DNA of 64,000 nucleotides from Pseudooceanicola pacificus (lineage in GTDB: Bacteria > Pseudomonadota > Alphaproteobacteria > Rhodobacterales > Rhodobacteraceae), in contig NZ_WNXQ01000007.1 in the NCBI RefSeq assembly GCF_009789075.1, positions 124,001 through 188,000 on the forward strand, in the 5' to 3' direction. A program made the translations under genes and the position numbers. Numbering within the stretch: the first letter of the stretch is position 1; the number at the start of each line of letters is the position of its first letter. This document shows, one piece after another, positions 10,226 through 18,888 of this stretch. The notes under the pieces were generated by a model, which saw only the letters and a list, made by a program, of their open reading frames with translations, did no database searches and was not told where the DNA came from.

Positions 10226-10711
10226 ATGGACGGAGCCGAGGCGCCACAGCGCATGATGAGCGATTACATGGAGATCAAGCCGGAGTGGATCGACCACAAC
10301 GGCCATCTCAACATGGCCTATTACGGCGTGCTGTTCGACCACGGCAGCTCTTTCGCCTTCCGCCGCATGGGGTTCGGCCCCGCCTATCGCAGGGAATCGG
10401 GGCATACGACCTTCGAGGCCGAATACCGCATCCGCTACCGGCGCGAGCTGAAGCTGGGCGACCGGGTGCGCGCCTCGTTCCACCTGCTGGATGCGGGCAG
10501 CCGGGCGATCCACTATTGCCAGGAACTGTTTCACGAAGATGGCTGGGTCGCCGCCACCGGCGAGGGCGTCAACCTGCATATCGACCGCTCCGGCCCCCGG
10601 GTTGCGCCCTACCCGCCGCAGATCGTCGAGAAGATCGCCGCCCTGCTTGAGGACTGCCGCAGCATGCCTGTGCCCGACTGGGTCGGCGCCCCGATGGGGA
10701 TCCGCAAGTGA
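10226..10711 (+). CDS. Hotdog-fold acyl-CoA thioesterase, copy 1
   Basis: A 161-residue single hotdog domain of the 4-hydroxybenzoyl-CoA thioesterase/YbgC type, expected to hydrolyse an acyl-CoA in the cytosol. The core motif EWIDHNGHLNMAYYGVLFDH contains the usual catalytic Asp/His region. The start at 10226 is chosen because GGGAGGCAAGG precedes it; an upstream in-frame start at 10163 has no such signal. The stop overlaps the GTG start of a very similar second gene, so the pair looks like a tandem duplication in one operon. The substrate is unknown. Confidence 0.85.
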   Translation: MDGAEAPQRMMSDYMEIKPEWIDHNGHLNMAYYGVLFDHGSSFAFRRMGFGPAYRRESGHTTFEAEYRIRYRRELKLGDRVRASFHLLDAGSRAIHYCQELFHEDGWVAATGEGVNLHIDRSGPRVAPYPPQIVEKIAALLEDCRSMPVPDWVGAPMGIRK

Positions 10712-11175
10712 GCGTCTTCATCTCGTCCCTGATGTCGTTGAAGCCGGAATGGATCGACTTCAACGGCCATCTCAACATGGCCTATTACAACGTGCTTTTC
10801 GACCTCGGCTGCGACGAGGCCTGGGAGCAGTTCGGCTTTGGCCCCGCCTATCGCGAGCGCACCGGGCATACGACCTTTGCCGCCGAACACCGCACCCGCT
10901 ACGTGCGCGAACTGGCGCCGGAGTCCCGGGTGCGGGTGTCCTTCCACATGCTGGACGTGGGGCCCAAGGCCTTCCACTACTGCCAGGAGCTGCGGCACGA
11001 GGATGGCTGGCTTCCGGCCACCGGCGAGGGCGTCTCGCTGCATGTCGACCAGTCCGGGCCGCGGGTGGCGCCCTATCCGCCCGAGATCCTGGAGCGGCTG
11101 AACGCGATGCTCAAGCAGCATGCCGGCGAGCCGGTGCCGGAATGGGTCGGCTCGCGGATGGGCATCCGCAAGTAG
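10708..11175 (+). CDS. Hotdog-fold acyl-CoA thioesterase, copy 2 (GTG start)
   Basis: A 155-residue paralogue of the preceding gene, sharing almost the same core (EWIDFNGHLNMAYYNVLFD), FHYCQEL, ATGEGVSLHVDQSGPRVAPYP and the identical ending MGIRK. It begins at a GTG overlapping the preceding stop by four bases. An internal ATG at 10732 is possible. The aligned His/Asn change just before GHLNMAYY (DHNGH against DFNGH) lies at the active-site loop and may separate their substrates, which is inference. No other gene is in the unit. Confidence 0.84.
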   Translation: MSVFISSLMSLKPEWIDFNGHLNMAYYNVLFDLGCDEAWEQFGFGPAYRERTGHTTFAAEHRTRYVRELAPESRVRVSFHMLDVGPKAFHYCQELRHEDGWLPATGEGVSLHVDQSGPRVAPYPPEILERLNAMLKQHAGEPVPEWVGSRMGIRK

Positions 11176-11370
11176 CGCGCGCCCCGGGGCATGGCGGTGC
11201 ATCGCCCGCCTGCCCCGGCGCAGCGAGCGGGCGATATGCGTGAGGGCGGTGCCGGGCTGACTGCGGCCCGGTTGGCTGTGCGGCGCCGGTTCGCCCCGCG
11301 TCTCTGCCCCGGGGAACGGATCCGGCGCCGGGGCGGGCTTCCACCCGGCACGCGCGGCCGCCGCCCGGGG

Positions 11371-12525
11371 TCAGAGCACCATCGCGATGGTGCGGGTCTT
11401 GGCAACCGTCTCGTCATATTCCAGCGCCGGGTCCGAGGCCGCGACGATGCCGCCGCCGACATGCAGGAAGATGCGCCCGCCCGAGACGCGCGCCGAACGC
11501 AGGTTCACGTAAAGCGCGGTGCAGCCGTCGATCCCGCGCGGGCCAAGGTAGCCGGTGTAAAAGCCCCGGGTCGTGCCCTCCTCGGCCAGGATGAAATCGC
11601 GCGCGGGCGCCTTGGGCATGCCGCAAACGGCCGAGGTGGGATGCAGGCGGCGCAGCAGGTCGGCCAGCTGCGCGGGGTCTGCCGCAGGCGCGGTGAAGTC
11701 GGATCGCAGGTGACACAGGTTCGCGGCCTGCACCGTGGCGGCGGGGGTTTCGCTGACACCGGAAATCCCGGCCTCGATAAAGGCCGCGCGGATGAACTCC
11801 GACACCAGCGCCTGTTCGTCGACGATCTTCTGCGGCCAGGTCAGGGTCGCGATATCCGTGCCCGCCTCGGGCCACTGGGTCCCGGCCAGCGCCATGGTGC
11901 CAAGACCGCCGGCGCTGCTTTCCAGCAGCACCTCGGGCGTCGCGGTCAGCCAGGTGCCCGTGGGCGCGGAAGAGACCAGCGAAACGAAGGCATGGGGATG
12001 GACCCGGGCCAGCGCCTCGGCCAGGTCGGCCAGGTCGTGATCGGGGGCCAGGTCGCGCGGCTCGATCCGCGACAGGACGATCTTGTCGACGCCGCCGCGT
12101 TCGATCTCGGCCACGGCGCGGGCGACACGGGCCTCGTATTCGGCACGCGGGGTGGCATCGGGGGCCGGCAGGGCATCGGGCGCGGCGCGGACCGGGGCGC
12201 CCTGGGGCAAAGCGGCGAACGCGCGCTGCGCATCCGTCACCGGCTGGCCGCCCAGCGTGATGCCGTCGCGATAGAGATACCCGCCGGGCAGCAGCGCCAC
12301 ATCCGCCGGGATCAGCCAGGCGAGGTTCCCGTCAACGCTGTCAAAGGGCGCCATGACAAAGCCCGGGACCGGGATCGCGTCGAAAACCGGAACCTCGACC
12401 GGCGCATCCAGCCCGACCACCAGCGAAAACGCCTCGCCATAGGGCGGACGCCACAGGGCAAAGGGATAGCCAGCGGCCACGGCACGAGAGAGCGCGGCGC
12501 GCAGCTCGGGGGTCAGGTCGGTCAT
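11371..12525 (-). CDS. Isochorismate synthase (MenF/EntC/DhbC family)
   Basis: A 384-residue chorismate-utilising enzyme expected to convert chorismate to isochorismate. Evidence includes KIVLSRIEPRDL, WLTATPEVLLE, the MALAGTQWP segment, TSAVCGMPKA and the C-terminal FLHVGGGIVAASDPALEYDE with the metal-binding glutamates. ATG 12525 has GAGGAG six bases upstream. Isochorismate feeds catechol siderophores, menaquinone or salicylate, but no partner genes for any of these lie nearby, so the pathway is open. Upstream on the same strand is a decayed flavin monooxygenase. An anthranilate or aminodeoxychorismate synthase role is less likely given the GMPKA block. Confidence 0.88.
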   Translation of the reverse strand: MTDLTPELRAALSRAVAAGYPFALWRPPYGEAFSLVVGLDAPVEVPVFDAIPVPGFVMAPFDSVDGNLAWLIPADVALLPGGYLYRDGITLGGQPVTDAQRAFAALPQGAPVRAAPDALPAPDATPRAEYEARVARAVAEIERGGVDKIVLSRIEPRDLAPDHDLADLAEALARVHPHAFVSLVSSAPTGTWLTATPEVLLESSAGGLGTMALAGTQWPEAGTDIATLTWPQKIVDEQALVSEFIRAAFIEAGISGVSETPAATVQAANLCHLRSDFTAPAADPAQLADLLRRLHPTSAVCGMPKAPARDFILAEEGTTRGFYTGYLGPRGIDGCTALYVNLRSARVSGGRIFLHVGGGIVAASDPALEYDETVAKTRTIAMVL

Positions 12526-12651
12526 CGGGTTCTCCTCGGCTCTGTGCCGCCGAGATGTCGCCCCGCATCTGCCGGGTGTAAAGGGCGTAATCGACCGACA
12601 GCACATCACGCGCCATCCGGGCAGGTCCGCCGCTGGGGGTCGCGATGCGTG

Positions 12652-13260
12652 CCGCTTGGCGACGTCGGGCTTGATGTCGGGATAGCTGTGGCCGCTGCAG
12701 GGCCGCGGCGTCTGACTGTGTGGGTCGCATGTTCGCGCCACATCGGATGCGCCGGGCGCGGCAGTCCGAACCGTCGCTGGTCGCCGGCACCCGGCCGGAT
12801 CAGTCGCACCACCAGCCGGCGTGCGATAGGGGCCGGCAGGCGCCGCCTGCGCACCGGAAGGCCGGTCCATTGGCCGACCCTGGGATGCCCATCAGGTCTT
12901 TCGGCATCACCCGGGCGGACCGGCAGGTCGAAACGCTCACCTGCCCGGCCCTGCGCGCCGGACCGACCGCGCAATTCGCGGCGGAGTTGCCACAGCCCAC
13001 CACCAGCCCCCGCGTGCCGTCAAAGGGCGCGGCGGTGCGGTTGTCCTGCGGATGGATCGAGGGGCCGTCGAAAGTGCATGGAAAATCGGGAAACCGCGGA
13101 TCCCACAGATGGCCGTTGGCGGCGATGGCATGGGCGCAATCGCGCCACGCGCCGATGTCGGGCCCGATCCCGAAGATGTCGAAGGCTAGGCCCCGCTCCC
13201 AGAGCGCCCTGGCCAAGGTGACGGCCGGGGACCCGGCGCCGATGATGCAGATATCGACCA
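12652..13260 (-). pseudogene. Decayed flavin-containing monooxygenase (class B FMO-like) fragment
   Basis: No intact reading frame covers this stretch, but pieces of one family occur in order in three frames. From the right: an FAD-binding DICIIGAGSPAV with ALWERGLAFDIF, then directly IAANGHLWDPRFPDF (about 100 family residues between them are missing), then the NADPH-binding GLVVGCGNSAANCAV with ARVMPKDLMGIP; next, in another frame, RRFGLPRPAHPMWREHAT; then, in a third, GHSYPDIKPDV. The C-terminus is absent. An internal deletion, at least two frameshifts and substitutions within motifs (GCGNSA for GxGNSA, SARVMPK for SAWVMPK) mark an old remnant. The rest of the 911-base gene-free stretch (12526-13436) holds nothing else I can support. 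Confidence 0.75.
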
Positions 13261-13436
13261 GTCCGGCCCTTCAGATTGTCCCTGGGGAACGCATCGGCAT
13301 CCGGCCCGGCCCCCCCCGCGTCATCGCCCGCCCTTGCAAACCCGGGCGGGGCGCGCTGTTCCCCGTCAGGGCCGCCCCGGTTGACTCCACAGGGCTGACG
13401 CCGCCCAATGCGACCGACAGGAACAGGGAGCCGAAG

Positions 13437-14219
13437 ATGCCTCAGGTCGCCACAGCCGCCGCCCGCGTGGCCTTCATGATCGGCGACCCGATTGCCCATG
13501 CGGTGATGCCGCTCAAGGTGAACCAATGGGCCCGCGACACCGGCACCGACGTGATGATGACCCCGCTGAAGATCGCGCCCGAGGATGTGGCCGGGTTCTT
13601 CGCCACGCTCCGGCGGCTGGACAACTGCCTGGGCAGCGTCGTCACCGCCCCGCACAAGCACGCCGCCCTGCAGGCGGTGGACGCGCTGAGCGCGGACGCG
13701 CGGCTGGTCGGCGCGGTGAACGTGGTGATCCGGCGGGCAGACGGGCGGTTGCTGGGCGACAATACCGACGGGCCCGGCTTTGTCGCCGCGATGCAGGCGC
13801 AAGGGATCGACCCCCGCGGCCTGAACGCCCTGCAGTTCGGCTGCGGCGGCGCGGGGGCCAGCATCGCCGCGCGGCTGGTGCGGGACGGCGCAGGGGTGAC
13901 GCTCTGCGATCCGGCGCCCGGCAAGGCGCAGGCGCTGGCCGAACGCCTGGGCGGCGGGGCGCGGGCGATCGGGGCGCCGGACAGCGTCGCGGGCTACGGG
14001 CTGGTGGTCAACGCCTCCACCGTCGGGCTGGACGGGGTGTCGATGGTGCACGACCTCGCCGGGCTGGAACCGGGCACGCTGGTGGGCGATGTGGTGACCA
14101 AACCGCCGGTGACGCCTTTCCTGGAACGGGCCCGCCTGCTGGGGGCCCGGATCCAGCCGGGGGCCGCGATGGCAACGGCCCAGATCCCCCTGATCCTGAC
14201 GCGGTTCGGCATCACGTGA
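13437..14219 (+). CDS. Shikimate dehydrogenase-like oxidoreductase (AroE family, divergent pocket)
   Basis: A 260-residue AroE-fold protein. It keeps the catalytic lysine in APHKHAAL, the GAVNVV and GDNTDGPGF blocks and the QFGCGGAGAS nucleotide-binding loop. Yet the N-terminal substrate motif, normally GxPIxHSxSPxxHN, reads GDPIAHAVMPLKVN, losing both shikimate-binding serines, and the Asn before TxPHK is replaced by Ser (GSVVTAPHK). It therefore probably acts on another substrate, perhaps a quinate or aminoshikimate analogue. ATG follows GGGAG. It heads an apparent operon with an ABC importer and an FAD oxidoreductase, which supports a catabolic role. Confidence 0.82.
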   Translation: MPQVATAAARVAFMIGDPIAHAVMPLKVNQWARDTGTDVMMTPLKIAPEDVAGFFATLRRLDNCLGSVVTAPHKHAALQAVDALSADARLVGAVNVVIRRADGRLLGDNTDGPGFVAAMQAQGIDPRGLNALQFGCGGAGASIAARLVRDGAGVTLCDPAPGKAQALAERLGGGARAIGAPDSVAGYGLVVNASTVGLDGVSMVHDLAGLEPGTLVGDVVTKPPVTPFLERARLLGARIQPGAAMATAQIPLILTRFGIT

Positions 14220-14326
14220 CCAAGCGGTTTCCCTAGGAAATTCAGCTATCAAGGCCTTTCCTCGGCAGGCGAATTGCGCCAGTGTTCCTGTACTCGGGCG
14301 GCCTGCCGCCCGGCAAGTTCAGAGCC

Positions 14327-14346
14327 TTGGCGCCACTTGGCGTCAC
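14327..14346 (+). repeat. Tandem 10-bp direct repeat before the ABC importer genes
   Basis: TTGGCGCCAC is followed directly by TTGGCGTCAC, 37 bases upstream of the importer binding-protein start. Two head-to-tail decamers about one helical turn apart could be a regulator site. No matching regulator gene is adjacent, so this is a weak call. Confidence 0.3.
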
Positions 14347-14382
14347 GATCGACCGGCGCGGCCTCGCGCCAAGGGAGGAAAC

Positions 14383-15414
14383 ATGACATTCAAGGCAATC
14401 ACACGGCGGGCCTGGCTCGCGGGTGTTTCGGCCATCGCGGCCGGAACCATGACGCTGGGCGCAGGCGCGGCCGCGGCACAGGACAAGGTCGTCCTGGGCG
14501 CGCTGCGCTTCACCAGCCACGCGGCGGGCTTCATCGCCTACGAGAAGGGCTATTTCAAGGACGAGGGGCTGGACGTCAGCTTCGAGTTCTTCCAGGCCGC
14601 GCAGCCGATCGCCGTGGCAACCGCAGGCGGTGACGTCGATTTCGGCGTCGCGGGCGTGACCGGCGGCCTGATGAACCTGGCCGAAAAGGACGCGATCCGC
14701 ATCGTCGCCGGTGTCCTGCACGAAAAGAAGGGCGTCGACGGCATGATGGTCATGGCCTCGAACAAGGCCTATGACGAGGGGCTGACCACCGTGCCGGGGA
14801 TCAAGGGCCATTCGATGGCGATGACCCAGGTCGGTTCGACTTTCCACTACATGACCAGCCGGATTGCCGACAAGGAAGGCTTCACCATCCAGGACATGAA
14901 GATGGTGCCGCTGCAAAAGGTCGGCTCGATGGTGGCCGCGCTGAAATCGGGCCAGGTCGACGCCATGATCATGGTGCCCCATGTGGCCAAGCCGCTGGTC
15001 GCCGCCGGTGCCGCGCATGAGCTGGGCTGGCTCTACGATTATGCCGAATACCAGATCTCGACCCTGTTCACCTCGGTCGACAATATCGAGAACAACCGCG
15101 ACATGGTCGAGCGCTTCATCCGCGCCTATGCCAAGGGGATCGCCGAGTTCAACCGGGTGATGCTGTCCCCCGATGCCGACCCGGCCGAGCTGGACGAGAT
15201 GACCCGCATGATCGCGAAATACGTGTCGCCCGACAAACCCTACGAGGACGCCAAGACCTCCATCCAGCAGGGCGCGATGAACCTGAACGAGGGCGCTGCC
15301 CTCAACAAGACCGACGTGGCCGCCCAGATGCAGTGGTTCAAGGACGAGGGGCTGGTGCAGTCCGACCTCTCCGTGGATCAGCTGGTCGACGACAGCTTCG
15401 TCAAGAATTACTGA
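14383..15414 (+). CDS. NitT/TauT-type ABC transporter substrate-binding protein
   Basis: A 343-residue periplasmic binding protein of the SsuA/ThiY-like family. The N-terminus has a twin-arginine-like signal (ITRRAWLAGVSAIAAG) ending near AAAAQ-D at about residue 32. Family features are FTSHAAGFIAYEKGYFKDEG, the AQPIAVATAGGDVDFGV hinge and SMVAALKSGQVDAMIM. AGGGAGG precedes the ATG. It is followed by an ATPase and, after a gap, a permease, giving a full importer. The family carries sulfonates, pyrimidines, nitrate and aromatic acids; the ligand here is not predictable, though the AroE-like and FAD enzymes suggest an organic ring compound. Confidence 0.9.
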   Translation: MTFKAITRRAWLAGVSAIAAGTMTLGAGAAAAQDKVVLGALRFTSHAAGFIAYEKGYFKDEGLDVSFEFFQAAQPIAVATAGGDVDFGVAGVTGGLMNLAEKDAIRIVAGVLHEKKGVDGMMVMASNKAYDEGLTTVPGIKGHSMAMTQVGSTFHYMTSRIADKEGFTIQDMKMVPLQKVGSMVAALKSGQVDAMIMVPHVAKPLVAAGAAHELGWLYDYAEYQISTLFTSVDNIENNRDMVERFIRAYAKGIAEFNRVMLSPDADPAELDEMTRMIAKYVSPDKPYEDAKTSIQQGAMNLNEGAALNKTDVAAQMQWFKDEGLVQSDLSVDQLVDDSFVKNY

Positions 15415-15432
15415 GCGAAGGGACCGAGGGGC

Positions 15433-16200
15433 ATGGATCTGCGCGTTGACGGGCTGTCTCACTGGTATGGCGATCTTGAGGTGCTGCGCGGCATCGACCT
15501 GGAGATCAACCAGGGTGAAATCGTCTGCGTGATCGGCCCCTCGGGCTGTGGCAAGTCCACCTTGCTGAGGCTACTGGGCGGGCTGGAACAGCCCGGCCAG
15601 GGCCAGGTCCTGCAGGTGGGAGAGCCGCCGGCCGGCTCTCTCAACCCGCTGACCTATGTCTTCCAGGATTTCGCCCTGCTGCCGTGGCGCACGGTGGAGG
15701 GCAATGTCTCTCTCGTCCTCGAAGGTCACGGGCTGGCCGCAGAGGAGATCGAGGCGCGCATCGCCGACGTGCTGGCGCGCACCCGGCTGAGCGATTTCCG
15801 CAAGGCGGTGCCCAAGCAGCTGTCCGGCGGGATGAAACAGCGCGTCGCCATCGCGCGGGCGCTGTCGGTGAACCCCGCCGTGCTGCTGATGGACGAACCG
15901 CTATCGGCGCTCGACAGCCAGACACGCGAGCTGTTGATGGACGATCTGATCGACCTCTGGACACGCGAGAATTTCACCTCGTGCTACATCACCCACAATC
16001 TGAACGAGGCGGTGAGGCTGGGGCACAAGGTCGTCGTCCTGTCGCGCCGGCCCGGGGTGATCCGCGAGGTGGTCGAGATCGACATCCCCCTGTCCGAACG
16101 CCTGGTCTCGGACCCGCGTATCGGGACGTTGCAGAAACAGCTCTGGGACATGATGCGCGAAGAGGCGCAGAGCGCGGATATGGAACTGGCCGATGAGTGA
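15433..16200 (+). CDS. NitT/TauT-type ABC transporter ATP-binding protein
   Basis: A 255-residue cytosolic ATPase of the SsuB/TauB type. Walker A GPSGCGKST is at residues 35-43, the Q-loop in TYVFQDFALLPW, the signature LSGGMKQR, and Walker B with VLLMDEPLSALD. The intervening H-loop (YITHNLNEAV) is intact. It starts 18 bases after the binding-protein stop with a GGGACCGAGGGGC leader. The stop region reads ATGAGTGA, the kind of overlap usually seen with a following permease, yet the intact permease begins only 425 bases later. Confidence 0.93.
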   Translation: MDLRVDGLSHWYGDLEVLRGIDLEINQGEIVCVIGPSGCGKSTLLRLLGGLEQPGQGQVLQVGEPPAGSLNPLTYVFQDFALLPWRTVEGNVSLVLEGHGLAAEEIEARIADVLARTRLSDFRKAVPKQLSGGMKQRVAIARALSVNPAVLLMDEPLSALDSQTRELLMDDLIDLWTRENFTSCYITHNLNEAVRLGHKVVVLSRRPGVIREVVEIDIPLSERLVSDPRIGTLQKQLWDMMREEAQSADMELADE

Positions 16201-16625
16201 GGCGGTGGACAGGGTCCGCCGGTCTCACGCGGTCCGCCGGTCGCCGCGGGATGCTCATGCCAGAAAGTTGCCAGCGAAGGGTGCGCCCTTCACCCCAAAA
16301 GGCCGTCTGCCAGATCAACGGAACTGTCACAGGCGGCGGCATATCGAACGGTGCCCGTCCGGCGCTATCGCGCGTTCGGCCCTGAACCCCTCCACCAGAG
16401 GGTTTCCGGGACGGGCCTCACCCCTCCCCCCGGGAAGGCGCCTGGCGATGCCATACACCGCATGTGCGACGAATGTGCTGTCGAGCGCCCACCATAGCAC
16501 TCGCCGCGCGCATGCCCTCCCGGGGTCGGGCGGCGCCCTTCCCTCCCGGATCGAAACGTCGGAGTCCCGGTCTGCCACACCAACCGGCATCCCATTCCAC
16601 TCCTCCTCCACAACGGAGCCCCGTC
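16201..16625. other. 425-base gene-free gap inside the ABC operon
   Basis: I see no supportable gene on either strand. A reading frame begins at an ATG overlapping the ATPase stop (16193) and runs about 145 codons, but its translation is rich in Arg, Pro and Ser with no family pattern and looks like shadow coding. The position of that ATG is where a permease would normally start. The gap may be the remains of an insertion or a lost gene. A CGGAG signal for the next permease is at its right end. Confidence 0.5.
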
Positions 16626-17447
16626 ATGGCTGATCTCACCACAGGCACCACCGCCCCCGCCCCCGCGCAACCGGTGAAGTTCCGGGGCGGCGGGTTCCTT
16701 CCGAAACCGCGCCGCTTCGTCGGGCTTGCGGTCTTTGTCGTCCTGATCGTGCTGTGGGAGCTCGGCTCGCGCGCCGGGGTGATCTCGGCGCTGGTCCTGC
16801 CCGCCCCGTCCGAAGCCTGGGGCGCCTTCATGGACCTGGTGAATTCAGGCAACCTCTGGAAACACCTCTCGGCCTCGCTGCAGCGGCTGATCATCGGTTT
16901 CATCTGCGGCACCGCGCTTGGCCTGACCGTGGGCACGCTGGTGGGCCTGTCCTCCTATGCCCGGGCCGGGATCGCGCCGCTGGTCTCGGCGATCTTCCCG
17001 ATCCCCAAGATCGCGCTGCTGCCGCTCTTCATCATCTGGTTCGGCATCGGCGAAGGGTCCAAGGTCGCCACCATCCTCTTTGGCTGCTTCTTCCCCACCG
17101 TCATCGCCACCTATGGCGGCATCGACAGCGTGGACCGGGCGCTGATCCGCATGGGGCAGAGCTTTGGCCTGTCGCGCTGGCACATCATCCGCAAGATCGT
17201 GCTGCCCGCCGCCCTGCCCGCGATCCTGTCGGGCATGCGCATCAGCGCCTCTATCTCGATCATCCTGCTGGTCGCGGCGGAAATGATCGGCGCGGAATAC
17301 GGCATCGGCGCCTATGTCCTGCTGGCGGGCAACCTGATGGCGACGGATCAGCTGATCGCGGGCGTGGCGATGCTGTCGATCCTGGGCCTGACGGTGAACT
17401 GGCTCATCACCCGCGCCGAAAAGCACTTCCTGAGCTGGAGGAACTGA
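16626..17447 (+). CDS. NitT/TauT-type ABC transporter permease
   Basis: A 273-residue inner-membrane permease of the SsuC/TauC type with about six hydrophobic segments, beginning with VGLAVFVVLIVLWELGSRAG. The cytoplasmic EAA loop is seen as RMGQSFGLSRWHIIRKIVLP followed by AALPAILSGMRI. It ends in a basic tail (AEKHFLSWRN) one base into the next gene. The start is the ATG after GGAG. With the binding protein and ATPase it completes one importer, despite the 425-base spacer upstream. Confidence 0.92.
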   Translation: MADLTTGTTAPAPAQPVKFRGGGFLPKPRRFVGLAVFVVLIVLWELGSRAGVISALVLPAPSEAWGAFMDLVNSGNLWKHLSASLQRLIIGFICGTALGLTVGTLVGLSSYARAGIAPLVSAIFPIPKIALLPLFIIWFGIGEGSKVATILFGCFFPTVIATYGGIDSVDRALIRMGQSFGLSRWHIIRKIVLPAALPAILSGMRISASISIILLVAAEMIGAEYGIGAYVLLAGNLMATDQLIAGVAMLSILGLTVNWLITRAEKHFLSWRN

Positions 17448-18718
17448 TGCCCCGTTCCGAAACCGATTATGACGTTGTGATCGCGGGCGGCGGCGCGGGC
17501 GGCGTGGGCGCGGCCATCGGGGCGGCCAGGGCCGGTGCCCGGGTTGCGCTGGTCGAGAAATACGGCTTCCTCGGCGGGGCCGCGACCAATGCGCAGGTGC
17601 TGGCCTATTGCGGCTTCTTCCACCAGGGCGGCGCGCAGGCGATCCAGGCCGTCGCAGGCGCGGGCGAGACGGTGCTGGAGGAAATGCGCCGCATGGGCGT
17701 GGATTGCCAGCCCTACCATTCGCCCACTACCGGCAACTGGATCGTGCTGCTGGACCCGGAGCGGCTGAAGGTGGCGCTGGACCGCGTGCTGGCCGCGCAT
17801 GGCGTGACCGTGCTGCTGCATGCGCGCGTCGCCGCCGCATCCCGTACCGCCGAGGCGATCGAAAGCGTGACGGTTGCCGGAATGGACGGACGCTCGCGCC
17901 TGATCGCGGAAAGCTTTGTCGACGCCAGCGGGGATGCGAACCTGGCGCTGGTTGCGGGCGTGCCGATGCGGCTTGGCGATGGCGAGGGCCGCCTGCAGGC
18001 CTTCACCATGCCGCTCAGAATTGGCGGCATTGCAGCCGAAACCAGAATTGATCGCGACAAATTTAGAGAGGCTGTCGATCTCTTCAATCTCCGGTCAAAA
18101 TGGAAAATCCATCGCAGTGATGGCGGCATTTTCACACGGGTTCCCGCCTCGTCCGACTTCTGGTGGCTGATCATCGACCGCGACATGCCCGATCTCTCTT
18201 CGGCCAGCTTTACCCGGGCGGAACAGACCGGGCGCGAAATGGCGCTGATGCTGGTCGAGGTGCTGCGCGAAACTGTGGAGGGGTTCGGGAATGCATGGCT
18301 TGCCCAGACCGGTCCGCAGATCGGCGTACGCGAAACGCGACATCCCGCCGCGCGTTATGAAATCTGCCATGACGATGTGATCAGGGGGCGCCTGCGCGAT
18401 GACGGCGTGGCGCGCGCGGCATGGCCCATCGAATTGCATTCCGAGGCGGGCAAGCCGATCTACGAACATGTCGGCGGCAAAGGATATTATCACATTCCGA
18501 TGGACGCATTGCACGCCAGGGGATTGGGCAATCTGTGGTACGCCGGCCGGGTGATCGGCGCCGACCCCAGGGCCTATGGATCGACCCGCGTGATGGGCAC
18601 CGCCTTCGCCAGCGGAGAGGCCGCGGGCGTCGCGGCAGCGCTGACCGCGCGCAAGGGCGTTGCGCCCGATCCCGGCGAGGTGCAGGCGCAGCTCAAGGCG
18701 CAGGGAGCGCTCATTTAG
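17447..18718 (+). CDS. FAD-dependent oxidoreductase (FAD_oxidored family)
   Basis: A 423-residue flavoprotein. The N-terminal Rossmann motif is YDVVIAGGGAGGVGAAIGAA followed by the acidic end of strand two in VALVEKYGFLGGAATNA, a signature of the family related to fumarate-reductase/thiazole-type flavoproteins. A second FAD segment, NLWYAGRVIGADPRAYGSTR with GTAFASGEAAGVAAAL, is near the C-terminus. It starts in the permease stop (TGATG) with GGAGG upstream and is last in the operon, before a strong terminator. It probably oxidises the imported compound; the reaction cannot be named. Confidence 0.88.
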   Translation: MPRSETDYDVVIAGGGAGGVGAAIGAARAGARVALVEKYGFLGGAATNAQVLAYCGFFHQGGAQAIQAVAGAGETVLEEMRRMGVDCQPYHSPTTGNWIVLLDPERLKVALDRVLAAHGVTVLLHARVAAASRTAEAIESVTVAGMDGRSRLIAESFVDASGDANLALVAGVPMRLGDGEGRLQAFTMPLRIGGIAAETRIDRDKFREAVDLFNLRSKWKIHRSDGGIFTRVPASSDFWWLIIDRDMPDLSSASFTRAEQTGREMALMLVEVLRETVEGFGNAWLAQTGPQIGVRETRHPAARYEICHDDVIRGRLRDDGVARAAWPIELHSEAGKPIYEHVGGKGYYHIPMDALHARGLGNLWYAGRVIGADPRAYGSTRVMGTAFASGEAAGVAAALTARKGVAPDPGEVQAQLKAQGALI

Positions 18719-18781
18719 TCATTCAGCTGGGATTTCCATGCCTTGTGCGGCGTCCGGCGCCGCGAGGCATCAGGCTGGCGA

Positions 18782-18819
18782 GGCAAGGGGGTGTACATAA
18801 TGACCACCCCCTTTTGCCA
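18782..18819 (+). terminator. Rho-independent terminator after the ABC/FAD operon
   Basis: GGGGGTG (18787-18793) pairs perfectly with CACCCCC (18805-18811) across an 11-base loop and is followed by TTTT. The outer GGCAA/TTGCC can extend the stem. It lies 69 bases after the oxidoreductase stop. Confidence 0.85.
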
Positions 18820-18888
18820 GCGGGCCCGTACTGCGCCAGACGATGTGGAAAGTGAGTGAGACATTCCCGCCTGCCGCCCGGGCCTTGC

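Noticed and set aside
13020-14252. A 410-codon minus-strand gene opposite the AroE-like gene
   Set aside because: Shadow frame; only its leftmost part overlaps the monooxygenase remnant, in the wrong frame.
16193-16633. A small gene overlapping the ATPase stop
   Set aside because: The ATG overlap is suggestive, but the product has no hydrophobic segments, no family pattern and biased Arg/Pro/Ser content.
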